Source: Natrinema zhouii
GTDB lineage: Archaea; Halobacteriota; Halobacteria; Halobacteriales; Natrialbaceae
DNA length: 64,000 bases
Reading direction: 5' to 3'
NCBI RefSeq assembly: GCF_013456555.2
Contig: NZ_CP059154.1
Span: 434,001 to 498,000 of the forward strand
Part shown: piece by piece, positions 1 through 7,857 of the stretch
How positions within the stretch are numbered: position 1 is the stretch's first letter
Layout of the letters: each line of letters opens with the position of its first letter
Program-made: the position numbers and the translations under genes
The notes under the pieces: generated by a model
The model's input: the letters and a program-made list of their open reading frames with translations, nothing else
Databases searched by the model: none
What the model was told of the DNA's origin: nothing

Positions 1-944
1 ACTCGAATATCGCGGTCGTGACAGGCGTCGACCAGCGCCTTGAAGTCGGCCATCGTCCCGAGAGCCGGATCGACGCTGAAGTAGTCCGTCGTGTTGTATC
101 CGTGTGGACCACCGTGCTCCATCGGCGTCCCGAACCCGCTTTCTGCCTCGAGAAACGGCGTCAGCCAGAGCACGTCGATGCCGAGGCGCTCGAGGTGGTC
201 GAGCCGGTTTGCGATCGTCTCGAACGTGGGTTCGTCCGAATCCGGAAATCGCCGTGTGAAAATTTCGTAGACGATCGAATCGACGGCCCACTCGGGCGGT
301 TCGAAGGGGTGGACGACGCTGACGGCCGGCTCGTCGTCACGGGGCACTAGATCGATCGCGTCCGGAACGGAGTGGCGCTCGTCGACCGCGACGGCGTAGA
401 TGCGGACCGGTTCGTCGATCGCAGCGACCGGAATCGTCCCGTCCGACTCGAGCACGTCCTCGTTCCGATCGTCGACGACGTACTCGACGGTCGGCTCCCC
501 GTCGCCGACGACGCTCGCGGTCGCCGAGAGCCGGACCCGACCGTCCGCGACCGTCGCGTCCAGTTCGACCCGCGGTCGCGGCGCGTCCGCGTCGGCCGCG
601 GGAAACGCGCGGACCGTCAGTTCGTGCGTCCCGTCGGGTGCCTCGAGCGCGAGCGTGTACTCGCCCGGAACGTCCGGTTCGAACTCGGCGACCGGAGCGT
701 CGGTCGGTGCCGCGGTCGAACCGTCGGGAGCCTCGAGCACCCGCCACGCGTACGTCCCGTCACTGTCCGGGTTCCGCGGTGCGAGATCGTCGCGGCTCTC
801 CATCTCGTTCCCGTTCGGATCGACGATTCCATCGCCGACGGTGACGAATCGCGGCGGACCGGGGTGGTGCGATCCGTCGCCGCTCCGAAACGTGCGATCG
901 GACTCGGCTTCGCCCCCGTCTGCGCGCAGTCGTCGCTGATCCAT
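1..944 (-). CDS. malA: Alpha-amylase family (GH13) glycosidase, N-terminal part; gene runs off the left edge
   Basis: Only the first 314 codons lie in the window, read leftward from ATG 942-944. Residues 1 to about 220 form a beta-rich N-terminal region beginning with HHPGPPRFVTVG, which I remember from haloarchaeal MalA-type amylases. The catalytic barrel starts near residue 223 with IVYEIFTRRFPDSD, followed by LGIDVLWLTPF and the HGYNTTDYFSVDP block, all hallmarks of GH13. The catalytic Asp/Glu residues would lie beyond the edge. There is no signal peptide, so the visible start suggests an intracellular maltodextrin-degrading enzyme or one exported by another route. A TATA box lies 26 bp upstream, which supports this start and a leaderless transcript. 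A palindrome abuts that TATA box. The family is secure; the exact substrate is inferred. Confidence 0.88.
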   Translation of the reverse strand, partial: MDQRRLRADGGEAESDRTFRSGDGSHHPGPPRFVTVGDGIVDPNGNEMESRDDLAPRNPDSDGTYAWRVLEAPDGSTAAPTDAPVAEFEPDVPGEYTLALEAPDGTHELTVRAFPAADADAPRPRVELDATVADGRVRLSATASVVGDGEPTVEYVVDDRNEDVLESDGTIPVAAIDEPVRIYAVAVDERHSVPDAIDLVPRDDEPAVSVVHPFEPPEWAVDSIVYEIFTRRFPDSDEPTFETIANRLDHLERLGIDVLWLTPFLEAESGFGTPMEHGGPHGYNTTDYFSVDPALGTMADFKALVDACHDRDIR

Positions 945-966
945 GGGATTCCTTCCGGCTCGGGTG

Positions 967-974
967 ATAAATTT
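967..974 (-). promoter_or_regulatory. TATA box of the amylase gene
   Basis: Read on the minus strand this is AAATTTAT. It is centred 26 bp upstream of the ATG at 944, the usual haloarchaeal spacing for a leaderless mRNA. It touches the left edge of the palindrome at 973-996. Confidence 0.6.
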
Positions 975-996
975 GTGGTGTAGTAGTACACCACAA
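973..996. promoter_or_regulatory. 24-bp perfect inverted repeat, probable operator of the amylase gene
   Basis: The arms TTGTGGTGTA (973-982) and TACACCACAA (987-996) are exact reverse complements around a 4-bp spacer, GTAG. The element sits where the BRE and upstream promoter face of the amylase gene should be. A dimeric regulator bound here would compete with TFB/TBP or stabilise them. The sequence does not match the TrmB consensus as I remember it, so the regulator is unknown. Confidence 0.6.
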
Positions 997-1051
997 TTGT
1001 AACAGAGCGGGTTTGCAGTCACCGTCGCTGTCAACGACGGTGCGACCTCGT

Positions 1052-1210
1052 CGTTCGTCAAACGGCGCGAACCGGAGATTGGCTGGTTCGATGTCGGCTT
1101 ACGCTTCGTCGAACAACGCAAATCAGAGATTTGCTGGCTCGACGCGGCTTACGCCGCGTCGAACAACGCTGAGCGTTGCTCAGCGAGCGTGACGAAGCTC
1201 ACGCTTCGTC
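1052..1210. repeat. 50-bp tandem array of hairpin units sharing the 3' end of the dehydratase gene
   Basis: The segment CG(C/T)(T/C)(T/G)CGTC recurs at 1052, 1102, 1152 and 1202, exactly 50 bp apart. The last copy overlaps the final codons of the adjacent minus-strand gene. Read on the minus strand each unit starts GTT(T/C)GACGAAGCGTGA or a variant and holds two stem-loops. The stem sequences differ between units but stay paired: GACGAAGC/GCTTCGTC in one and GACGCGGC/GCCGCGTC in the next, then CTGAGC/GCTCAG and GCAAATC/GATTTGC. The unit at 1052-1101 is more decayed. Possible roles are 3' end formation, mRNA stabilisation or a small repeat element. Confidence 0.7.
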
Positions 1211-2437
1211 AAACAACTCCTCGCCCTCGACCATGTGTTCTTCCACGGTCTCCATGTCCAGCGTGACACCCAGGCCGGGTTCCTCCGGGACCTCGATGTA
1301 GCCGTCCTCGATGACGTCCTCCTCGACGAGGTCCGACCACCAGTCGAGCTCGTAGGAGTGGTACTCCACCGCGAGCGAGTTCGAGATGGCCGCGCCGACG
1401 TGGGCGCTGGCGACGGTCGCGACCGGCGAGGAGACGTTGTGCATCGCGACCGGCACGTAGTACATATCCGCGAGGTCGGCGATTTTCTGCGTCTCGCGCA
1501 TGCCGCCGATCTTGGGCATGTCCGGCGCGACGATATCGACGGCCTGCTCCTCGAGCAGGCGGCGCTGGCCGTGTTTCCGGTAGACGTTCTCGCCGACGGT
1601 GATCGGCGTCGTCGTCGACTGGGTGACCTCCCGCTGGACGTCGTGGTTCTCCGGCGGGACGGGGTCCTCGAGCCACCAGACGTCGTACTCGTCGAGGCGC
1701 TCCGCGAGTCGTTTCGCACTGCCGCCCGAGAAGCTCCAGTGGCAGTCGAATGCGACGTCGGCCCGCGAGCCGACGCGCTCCGTGACCTTCTCGACGATTT
1801 CCGCCTTGTGTTCGATCTCGGGGTCGCGGAGGTGTCGGTTCGCGCGGTCCTTCTCGTGACCGCTGGGAACGTCGAGGTCGAACTTCAGGGCGTCGTACCC
1901 CAGTTCCTCGACGACGCGCTCGGCTTCGTCGGCGCAGGCGTCGGGATCGGCTTCCTCCTCGGTGTGACAGTCGCAGTAGACCCGGACCTCGTCGCGGTAC
2001 TTGCCACCTAGCAGCTGGTAGGCCGGGACGCCGAGGATCTTTCCGGCGAGGTCGTGCAGCGCGACCTCGATACCCGAGATCGCGGTGACCGTGACGCCGC
2101 CGATCGAGCCCTCGCCGGACATCTTCTGGACAAGGTGCTCGGTCAGCCGGTCGATGTCCAGCGGGTTCTCGCCCTGCAGGAAGGGCGTCATCCGCTCGAT
2201 CAGTTCCGGCACGCCGGCTCCCCAGTAGGCTTCACCGGTGCCGGTAATCCCCGCGTCAGTGTAGATCCGTACCAGCGTCCACGGGAAGTTGCCGTCGATC
2301 ATCGTCGTCTGGATGTCGGTGATCTCGACATCCCGGTCGCCGCCGCGTTCACGGGTGACTCCCATCGTCTCGCTCGAGAGGTCACGCATCGTATACTCAG
2401 CGTTCGGATCGTGCAGCTGTGAGTAATCGATTCCCAT
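1199..2437 (-). CDS. Enolase-superfamily sugar-acid dehydratase (gluconate/galactonate/xylonate dehydratase-like)
   Basis: The 412-residue protein starts at ATG 2435-2437 (MGIDYSQLHDP), matching what I remember of the starts of haloarchaeal mandelate racemase/muconate lactonizing family dehydratases. Visible active-site elements are the lysine in DALKFDLD, the metal ligands in FDCHW, WLEDP and VGEN, and the terminal histidine of VAMHN. Such enzymes remove water from D-gluconate, D-galactonate or D-xylonate to give 2-keto-3-deoxy sugar acids in the semiphosphorylative Entner-Doudoroff or oxidative pentose pathways. Gluconate- and xylonate-type enzymes are too similar for me to choose between. 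The open frame extends 390 bases further upstream without family resemblance. The 3' end, FDEA-stop, forms the first copy of the hairpin array. Confidence 0.82.
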   Translation of the reverse strand: MGIDYSQLHDPNAEYTMRDLSSETMGVTRERGGDRDVEITDIQTTMIDGNFPWTLVRIYTDAGITGTGEAYWGAGVPELIERMTPFLQGENPLDIDRLTEHLVQKMSGEGSIGGVTVTAISGIEVALHDLAGKILGVPAYQLLGGKYRDEVRVYCDCHTEEEADPDACADEAERVVEELGYDALKFDLDVPSGHEKDRANRHLRDPEIEHKAEIVEKVTERVGSRADVAFDCHWSFSGGSAKRLAERLDEYDVWWLEDPVPPENHDVQREVTQSTTTPITVGENVYRKHGQRRLLEEQAVDIVAPDMPKIGGMRETQKIADLADMYYVPVAMHNVSSPVATVASAHVGAAISNSLAVEYHSYELDWWSDLVEEDVIEDGYIEVPEEPGLGVTLDMETVEEHMVEGEELFDEA

Positions 2438-2598
2438 AAGGCGGATTTTCACTCCTAAGGTAGTAATAGTTTCTACCTTCCGTGAGCAAGGTCCGGGGGT
2501 GCGCGTGGTCGGTGATTGGGAATCAACGGAAATGAACCCACCGCTTGCGAACGGCACCGCCGCTCGATCGAGCCAGAATCGCCGACCGAAGTCGTCCC

Positions 2599-3468
2599 TC
2601 ACACCCGCTCGAGTTCGTCGATCACGTCCTCGAGATCGACGTCTAACGCCGACATCGCGGCGAAGGCGGCCCGCTTCTCGGCCGTTCGACGATCGATCGC
2701 TCGTGGGCCGACGGCGAATTCGATCCGGCAGACTCCCTCCGACGGGCTCGAGTGGCCGAGCACGGTGACGGGGCCGACCTCGCGGGTATTTCGAACGTGG
2801 GTCCCGCCACAGGCCGCCACGTCCCACGGGTCCGTCTGACCGGTCATTCCGGAGAGCCGGTTCCCGTTTCGGGTGTCGGTTTCGTCCTCGATCGTGACGA
2901 TTCGGACCCGGCCCTTCTCGACGGCGCCCTCGTCGGCCTCAGCGTCGAACGCGACTTCCTCGCGCTCGCGCGCCGCCGAGATCGGCACGTCGTCCCACGA
3001 CACCGGCCGCGACTCCCAGATCACGCGATTGACCGTCTCATCCAGTTCGATCAGCATTTCGTCGTCGACGGTCGCGGCCGTCTCGAGATCGACCCGGACC
3101 GTCTCCGGGCCGATCTCGAGCCCGGCGTACGAGCCGTCCTCGAGCAGGCGCCGCGCGGCCCCCGTGAGTATGTGGCTGGCGGTGTGGGCCCGCATGCAGT
3201 ACATCCGGAACGACCACTCGACCGAACACAGCACGCGGTGGCCCGACCGAAACGACGGCTCCTCGGCCAGCACGTGGACCTGCTCGCCGTCGACCAGTTC
3301 GACGTCGCTCACGGTGAGATCGCCGATGGTCCCGCGATCGGCCGGCTGGCCGCCGCTCGCGCCGTAGAAGTGACTCCGCTCGAGCCAGACGCGCCGGCCG
3401 TCGATCGACGTCACTTCGGTCTCGAACCGCGTGGCGTACGGCTCCGCCGCCGCCCGTTGCCCGGTCAT
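2599..3468 (-). CDS. alaX: AlaX-type alanyl-tRNA editing hydrolase
   Basis: The 289-residue protein resembles the free-standing editing domain of alanyl-tRNA synthetase, which hydrolyses Ser-tRNA(Ala) or Gly-tRNA(Ala). Residues typical of the family are visible: SHFYGASGGQPADRG near the N-terminus, the zinc motif HTASH (HxxxH) and the second zinc motif CGGTH (CxxxH). The start at 3468 was chosen because ACTTTTAG lies about 25 bp upstream as a TATA box; a GTG at 3519 would lie upstream of that TATA box. The C-terminal roughly 60 residues carry a helical tail. The gene is monocistronic or loosely linked to its neighbours. Confidence 0.88.
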   Translation of the reverse strand: MTGQRAAAEPYATRFETEVTSIDGRRVWLERSHFYGASGGQPADRGTIGDLTVSDVELVDGEQVHVLAEEPSFRSGHRVLCSVEWSFRMYCMRAHTASHILTGAARRLLEDGSYAGLEIGPETVRVDLETAATVDDEMLIELDETVNRVIWESRPVSWDDVPISAAREREEVAFDAEADEGAVEKGRVRIVTIEDETDTRNGNRLSGMTGQTDPWDVAACGGTHVRNTREVGPVTVLGHSSPSEGVCRIEFAVGPRAIDRRTAEKRAAFAAMSALDVDLEDVIDELERV

Positions 3469-3540
3469 CGGTTGGAGTCTGTCGTCAGCCACTAAAAGTC
3501 TGCTCGCCGGGGGTGTCACCGAATCCGAAAGAGCGGTCGA

Positions 3541-4083
3541 TTACTCGGCGAGCGTGACGTCCAGTCGCTCCTCGAGCGCCTCGATCAGGCCGCCACCGAT
3601 GCCGGCCTGCGTCGCGCGTCCCTGTTCGACGGCGAGAAGGTCTTTCTCCGGTGCGCCGAGTTCGTCGGCGAGTTCCTCGCGCTGGAGACCGGCATCCCGT
3701 CGGGCCTCGACGAGCGTCTCGCCGTAGTCCGAGACGAGATACGGTAGCTGATCGTCGTCGTAGTTAGTCCCCTCGCTCTCCCAGTGTTTGGAGTCGCCGT
3801 CCCAGACCGGGTTCGCCTTCGCGACGTTCTGAGCCGCCTTCTGCTTGCGGCTGAGTCCGTCGTTCGAGGACCCGCCGGACGAACCGCTCCCGCTCGAATT
3901 CCCGCCGCTCCGGTTCCGGTCCCCGCCGTGGGTCTGCGAATCGTCGTGTGGCGCACAGTCCGGGCAGACCTCGAGTTCGGCGCCGGCGACCGTTGCGAGC
4001 CTGAGCGAGGGACTCTCGGCCCCACAGAGTTCGCAGTTCGTCCCGCCACCGCTGCCGGACGAACCGGTCGAGTATTTGGCCAT
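3541..4083 (-). CDS. mbf1: MBF1-type multiprotein bridging factor (zinc ribbon plus HTH)
   Basis: The 180-residue protein has an N-terminal zinc ribbon, CELCG and CPDC (residues about 14-38). A Ser/Gly/Asn-rich linker follows, then a C-terminal Cro/C1-type HTH with GETLVEARRDAGLQREELAD and an EKDLLAVEQG turn. This arrangement matches archaeal MBF1 (aMBF1), which in eukaryotes bridges TBP and activators and in archaea is linked to translation and ribosomes. The start at 4083 is supported by a TATA box, TTAAAAT, 26 bp upstream. The long glycine/serine linker (about residues 45-75) looks like a local haloarchaeal expansion. Confidence 0.88.
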   Translation of the reverse strand: MAKYSTGSSGSGGGTNCELCGAESPSLRLATVAGAELEVCPDCAPHDDSQTHGGDRNRSGGNSSGSGSSGGSSNDGLSRKQKAAQNVAKANPVWDGDSKHWESEGTNYDDDQLPYLVSDYGETLVEARRDAGLQREELADELGAPEKDLLAVEQGRATQAGIGGGLIEALEERLDVTLAE

Positions 4084-4189
4084 GCGACACATTGGCCACT
4101 TGCGCATTTTAACCGTTCGGTACGGGGGATGGCGGACGGTAGCGGCTCGGCGGCAGTCACTCGAGCCGACTCGCTGGAGCGGTGAGAAA

Positions 4190-5494
4190 TCAGCGGCCGA
4201 AGTGTTTCCTGATGGTCGTCCGCACGGGTAACGCCAGCCCGCCGACGAGCGGACAGAGCACGAACGCGGCGAGATCGACCGGAAGCGAGACCACACCGGC
4301 CGCCGCAGCACCGAAGCCGGCGGCCGGCGCGAGCACGGGGACTACGTACAGATACGACGGTGCCCAGCCGGGCAGCCGCTTTGTATGGCGGATGATCACG
4401 GCGAACAGGAGCGGCATGAGTACCGCTCCCGCGAGCAGGGGACCGCCGACCAGCGTCGTCGTGGTCGCCACCGCGACGGCGACGACGATCGTCTCGTTGA
4501 TCGTCACCGCGCCCCACGTGTCTTCCCGGCGGACGGCGCGAGTCACCAGCAGCGCGGCCAGCGCGAGCGCGACGACGCCCGCCAGGGCAGCGTACCACAG
4601 CGTCGGCTCGAGCGGCGGCGTCACGAACTCGACGCGCTGGACGAACGCCGTCATCGTCTCGATTCCGTGGTGGCTCTCCGTGAGCAGCGCCCAGATCCCC
4701 GAGGGGTTCGCGCCGATCGCGCGTCCGTCGGCCCAGAGCGATCCGAGGGACTCCCCGTTCGCGAGCGCGAAGTCGATGATACCGGCGGCGTAGACGATTA
4801 CTGAGAGCCAGATCAGCGGTAGCGAAAAGTTCTGTCGCCGCCACCAGCGAACGAGCGGATTGGCAGTCGTCGTCGATCGAGATCCGGACGCTGTTCCGGT
4901 TCCGGTCCCGGCCGACCCGCCGGTTCCAGTAGTCGTTCCGCCGCCTGCGCCACCGGTCTGACCGGCCGTTCCCGAGGCGCTTCCGCTCGCGGTTCCGGCG
5001 CCCGTTCCGGTTCCAGCGCTCGTTTCGTTTGTCCTCGAGGCCCCGCTTGCGGTCCCGGCTGCGGCTCCACTTGCTGTCGAAGTCGTTCCGCCAGCGCCGG
5101 CCGTCGCGGAGCCAGCCGTTCTAGAGCCGGACGTTGCGGACGAGGTCGACGCGGAAGCGGATGCCGTCTCCGATGCCGCCGATTCCGAGTAGCTCAGTTC
5201 CGTCCCGTCGGCCTCCTCGTCGTCGCCGTCGCTCTTCCAGACGTCCGGCGAGGGAAGGCCGCTGGTCCGTTTCGCGACGTAGTCCTTGTGCCCGAGTCGG
5301 TCGTAGGCCTGTCGCTCGACCGGGTCGCCGAGAATGTCGTAGGCCGTCTTGACCGCGGTGAACTGGGCCCGTGCGCGGTCGTCGTCGTTCAGGTCTGGGT
5401 GGTAGACCCGAACCTGTTCGCGGTAGGCGTCCTTGATCTCGTCCTGAGCGGCGTCGGACGGGATCTCGAGGAGGTCGTAAAAGTCATCTGTCAT
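4190..5494 (-). CDS. J-domain protein fused to a multi-pass membrane domain
   Basis: The 434-residue protein begins with a complete J domain (residues 1-70): DDFYDLLEIPSDA, the essential HPD in VRVYHPDLN, and AYDILGDPVERQAYDRLG. Residues about 95-230 are a Ser/Thr/Gly/Ala low-complexity spacer. The C-terminal half holds five or six hydrophobic segments, such as LSLPLIW-like and LWYAALAGVVALALAALL stretches, ending RTTIRKHFGR. It lacks the Gly/Phe and zinc-finger modules of DnaJ, so it is a type III J protein. It presumably recruits DnaK (Hsp70) to the cytoplasmic face of the membrane. A TATA-like GTTATAATTT lies 47-57 bp upstream, so a short leader is likely. Confidence 0.82.
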   Translation of the reverse strand: MTDDFYDLLEIPSDAAQDEIKDAYREQVRVYHPDLNDDDRARAQFTAVKTAYDILGDPVERQAYDRLGHKDYVAKRTSGLPSPDVWKSDGDDEEADGTELSYSESAASETASASASTSSATSGSRTAGSATAGAGGTTSTASGAAAGTASGASRTNETSAGTGTGAGTASGSASGTAGQTGGAGGGTTTGTGGSAGTGTGTASGSRSTTTANPLVRWWRRQNFSLPLIWLSVIVYAAGIIDFALANGESLGSLWADGRAIGANPSGIWALLTESHHGIETMTAFVQRVEFVTPPLEPTLWYAALAGVVALALAALLVTRAVRREDTWGAVTINETIVVAVAVATTTTLVGGPLLAGAVLMPLLFAVIIRHTKRLPGWAPSYLYVVPVLAPAAGFGAAAAGVVSLPVDLAAFVLCPLVGGLALPVRTTIRKHFGR

Positions 5495-5629
5495 GTGAAT
5501 GTGGGGACGGTGTGGTCTGTGACGAAGATTGTCGGGGAGGGTTATAATTTCAGTGTTCTTTCCGGTTCGGTTACGAACCCTCGTCACTCGAGGAACGTGG
5601 GTATTTCGGCCGACTGCGTGAGACGCCGC

Positions 5630-6904
5630 TTACGAGAAATCCGCGAGCGACGACTGGCCGGCCGATCTGTCGTCGCGGATCGGCTCCGGCTCCGCTTCGG
5701 TCGACTGACCAGCCGAATCGGTCGCGGAGCCGTCCTCACTCCGTTCCCAGCTCTCGAGACTGGCCTGATCGGCGGCCACGAACTCGAGGTTTGCCACCCG
5801 AACGCCGAGTTTGCGCACGGGGTCGGTCTCGAACTCGGTGAATAGGTCGCGAGCGATGCGGTCGACGAGATCGGGGTCGTCGATCGGCCCGGGAAGCGAC
5901 CGCTCGCGCGTGTTGACGTCGTAGGGCGGCGTGACCGCCTTGACGCCGATGGTCCGGTACAGTGCGCCCTCTCGCTGTGCGCGATCCGCCACGGCCCCTG
6001 CGAGCGTCTCGATCAGTTCGTACTTCGGATCCGGCGCTTCGACCGGCTCGGCGAACGCTGACTCCCGGGAGAAGCTCTTGGGGTCCCCCTTCGGCTCGAC
6101 TCGACGGTCGTCCTCGCCGCGGGCGCGGTCGTACAGCTCTCGGCCGCGCTCGCCGAACGCCTCGACCAGTGGCTCCGGGTCGGCCGCGGCGACGTCACCC
6201 GCCGTCTCGAGGCCCATCTCCCGAAGCTCGCGGGCGGTCACGGGACCGACGCCGTGGAGCAGGTCGACCGCGAGCGGCGCGAGAAACTCCCGAATGTCGC
6301 CGGGTTCGACGACCGTGAGCCCGTCGGGTTTGTCGAAATCGCTCGCGATCTTGGCCGTGCTCATCGTCGGGGCGACGCCGACGCTGACGGTGACGCCGAC
6401 CTCCCGACGGATGCGATCCCTGACGTGGCGGGCGAAGCCGTCCGCGACCTCCCAGGCGGTCCGTTCGGTCACGTCGAGATAGGCCTCGTCGATGCTGACC
6501 TCGCGGACCACGTCGGCGCAGTCGTGGAGGATCTCCCGAACGTCGGCCGCGACCGACTCGTAGTAGTCCATGTCCACCGGCCGGTAGTGGCCGGTTTCCT
6601 CGCGCTCGATCTCGTCCACTTCACCGGCCTCGTCGGCCGCGCGCCTGGGGAGTCGCTCGAGGGCCGTCGAGATGGCTTGCGCGCTCTCAACGCCGAACTC
6701 GCGGGCCTCGTAGCTCGCGGTGGCGACCGCGCCGATGGTGTCGCCTTCCTCGTACCCCATCCCGACGACGAGGGGTTCGCCGCGGAGCTCGGGCTCGCGC
6801 AGTCGCTCGCAGGAGGCGTAGAAGCAGTCGGCGTCGACGTGGCAGACGATACGCTCCTCGTCGTCCTCGTCGTCGACGCCCGGGAGCCGCGGCCCGTCAG
6901 ACAT
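5630..6904 (-). CDS. dinB: DNA polymerase IV (DinB, Y-family translesion polymerase)
   Basis: The 424-residue protein has the Y-family catalytic residues: VCHVDADCFYASCE with the first Asp and steric-gate region, and SIDEAYLDVT with the second acidic pair. The HhH thumb follows (LLHGVGPVTARELREMGL), then the little-finger domain. The C-terminus ends QSSLADFS, a PIP-box-like tail for PCNA binding. The start at 6904 (MSDGPRLPG) agrees with my memory of haloarchaeal relatives; an upstream ATG at 6976 would add 24 residues and sits 20 bp from the preceding gene. It carries out error-prone bypass of damaged bases. Confidence 0.92.
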   Translation of the reverse strand: MSDGPRLPGVDDEDDEERIVCHVDADCFYASCERLREPELRGEPLVVGMGYEEGDTIGAVATASYEAREFGVESAQAISTALERLPRRAADEAGEVDEIEREETGHYRPVDMDYYESVAADVREILHDCADVVREVSIDEAYLDVTERTAWEVADGFARHVRDRIRREVGVTVSVGVAPTMSTAKIASDFDKPDGLTVVEPGDIREFLAPLAVDLLHGVGPVTARELREMGLETAGDVAAADPEPLVEAFGERGRELYDRARGEDDRRVEPKGDPKSFSRESAFAEPVEAPDPKYELIETLAGAVADRAQREGALYRTIGVKAVTPPYDVNTRERSLPGPIDDPDLVDRIARDLFTEFETDPVRKLGVRVANLEFVAADQASLESWERSEDGSATDSAGQSTEAEPEPIRDDRSAGQSSLADFS

Positions 6905-6996
6905 TCGTCTACCGGTGGATTCGTCCGGACCGATGTGAACGTTGCGTCCCGGTTCGAGGGTCGGGGGACGGGCCATGCTCGGTCACGGTAGCAACG

Positions 6997-7728
6997 CTAC
7001 AGCTCGTAGGCCATCATCACTTCGTCGACGTACTCGCCGTCGATCGTGTAGTGGTCCTTCCGGATCGCCTCCGTGTTCCAGCCGTGAGCCGTCAGGAACT
7101 CGAGTGCGGTCTCGTTGACCACGGGGATGCTGTTGTAGAGTTTCCGATACCCGTTCGCTTCGGCCCATTCGACCCCTCGCTGTAGGAGCGTGCTGCCGAT
7201 CCCGTATCCCCGATAGGTGTCGCGGACGCCGACGGTCTGTTGGGCGACTTCACGAACCGGGTCGACCTGCTGAAGATCGAGGTGGGTCCATCCGATGACG
7301 TCCCCGTCGACAGTCGCGACGAAGAACCGCCGGGACTGCACCGCGTTGTGTCTGGTAACGGCGGTTTCGTACAGGAGTTTCTCGGCGATCGTCTCGGCGA
7401 CGACGTAGGTCTCTTCGGCCGTGACGTCTCGGATCGTCTCGACGAGACCGTCGAAGTCCCGCTGACGAGCGGGGCGAACGGTGACGGTGAACTCGTCCAG
7501 GTCGTGCTTTTCGACGGCACCGAACTCGAGTGCGATCCGGAGGGTTCCGCCCGCCTCTTCCAGGTAACCGTCCGATTTCAGTTGCTCGAGACACGTTCGA
7601 AACTCTTCGGACGGGAGGGAGACGATGTCCGGTAATTTGCGTCGTTCGGCGGTCCCGTGCCGTTCGACGTACTCGTAAATGCGCCTGCTGGCATCGGAGG
7701 CGAACGCCGGCTGTTCTCTCGCGTCCAT
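6997..7728 (-). CDS. Winged-helix/GNAT N-acetyltransferase fusion, paralogue of the gene at 29400
   Basis: The 243-residue protein has an N-terminal helix-turn-helix-like region (RRIYEYVERHGTAERRKLPD through LKSDGYLEEAGGTLRI, residues about 12-65). A GNAT acetyltransferase domain follows (residues about 80-243), with the acetyl-CoA loop in YRGYGIGSTLL and a beta-bulge region FFVATVDGDVIGWTHL. The start at ATG 7726-7728 is preceded by GGAATAAGC about 27 bp upstream. The same architecture and closing sequence (EVMMAYEL versus EIMMAVEL) occur in a second copy at 29400-30131. The substrate is unknown; HTH-GNAT fusions may modify regulators or be ligand-responsive. Confidence 0.75.
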   Translation of the reverse strand: MDAREQPAFASDASRRIYEYVERHGTAERRKLPDIVSLPSEEFRTCLEQLKSDGYLEEAGGTLRIALEFGAVEKHDLDEFTVTVRPARQRDFDGLVETIRDVTAEETYVVAETIAEKLLYETAVTRHNAVQSRRFFVATVDGDVIGWTHLDLQQVDPVREVAQQTVGVRDTYRGYGIGSTLLQRGVEWAEANGYRKLYNSIPVVNETALEFLTAHGWNTEAIRKDHYTIDGEYVDEVMMAYEL

Positions 7729-7857
7729 ACACACACTACAGGCCGCTCTCGCTTATTCCTTGTTCATTGGTAACTCATCTCATTCCGTCCAGCTCGGTCA
7801 CAGTTCGCCTCGGTACGATCCACCAACGATCCAGCCGTGAAAACGCATCTCGACCGA

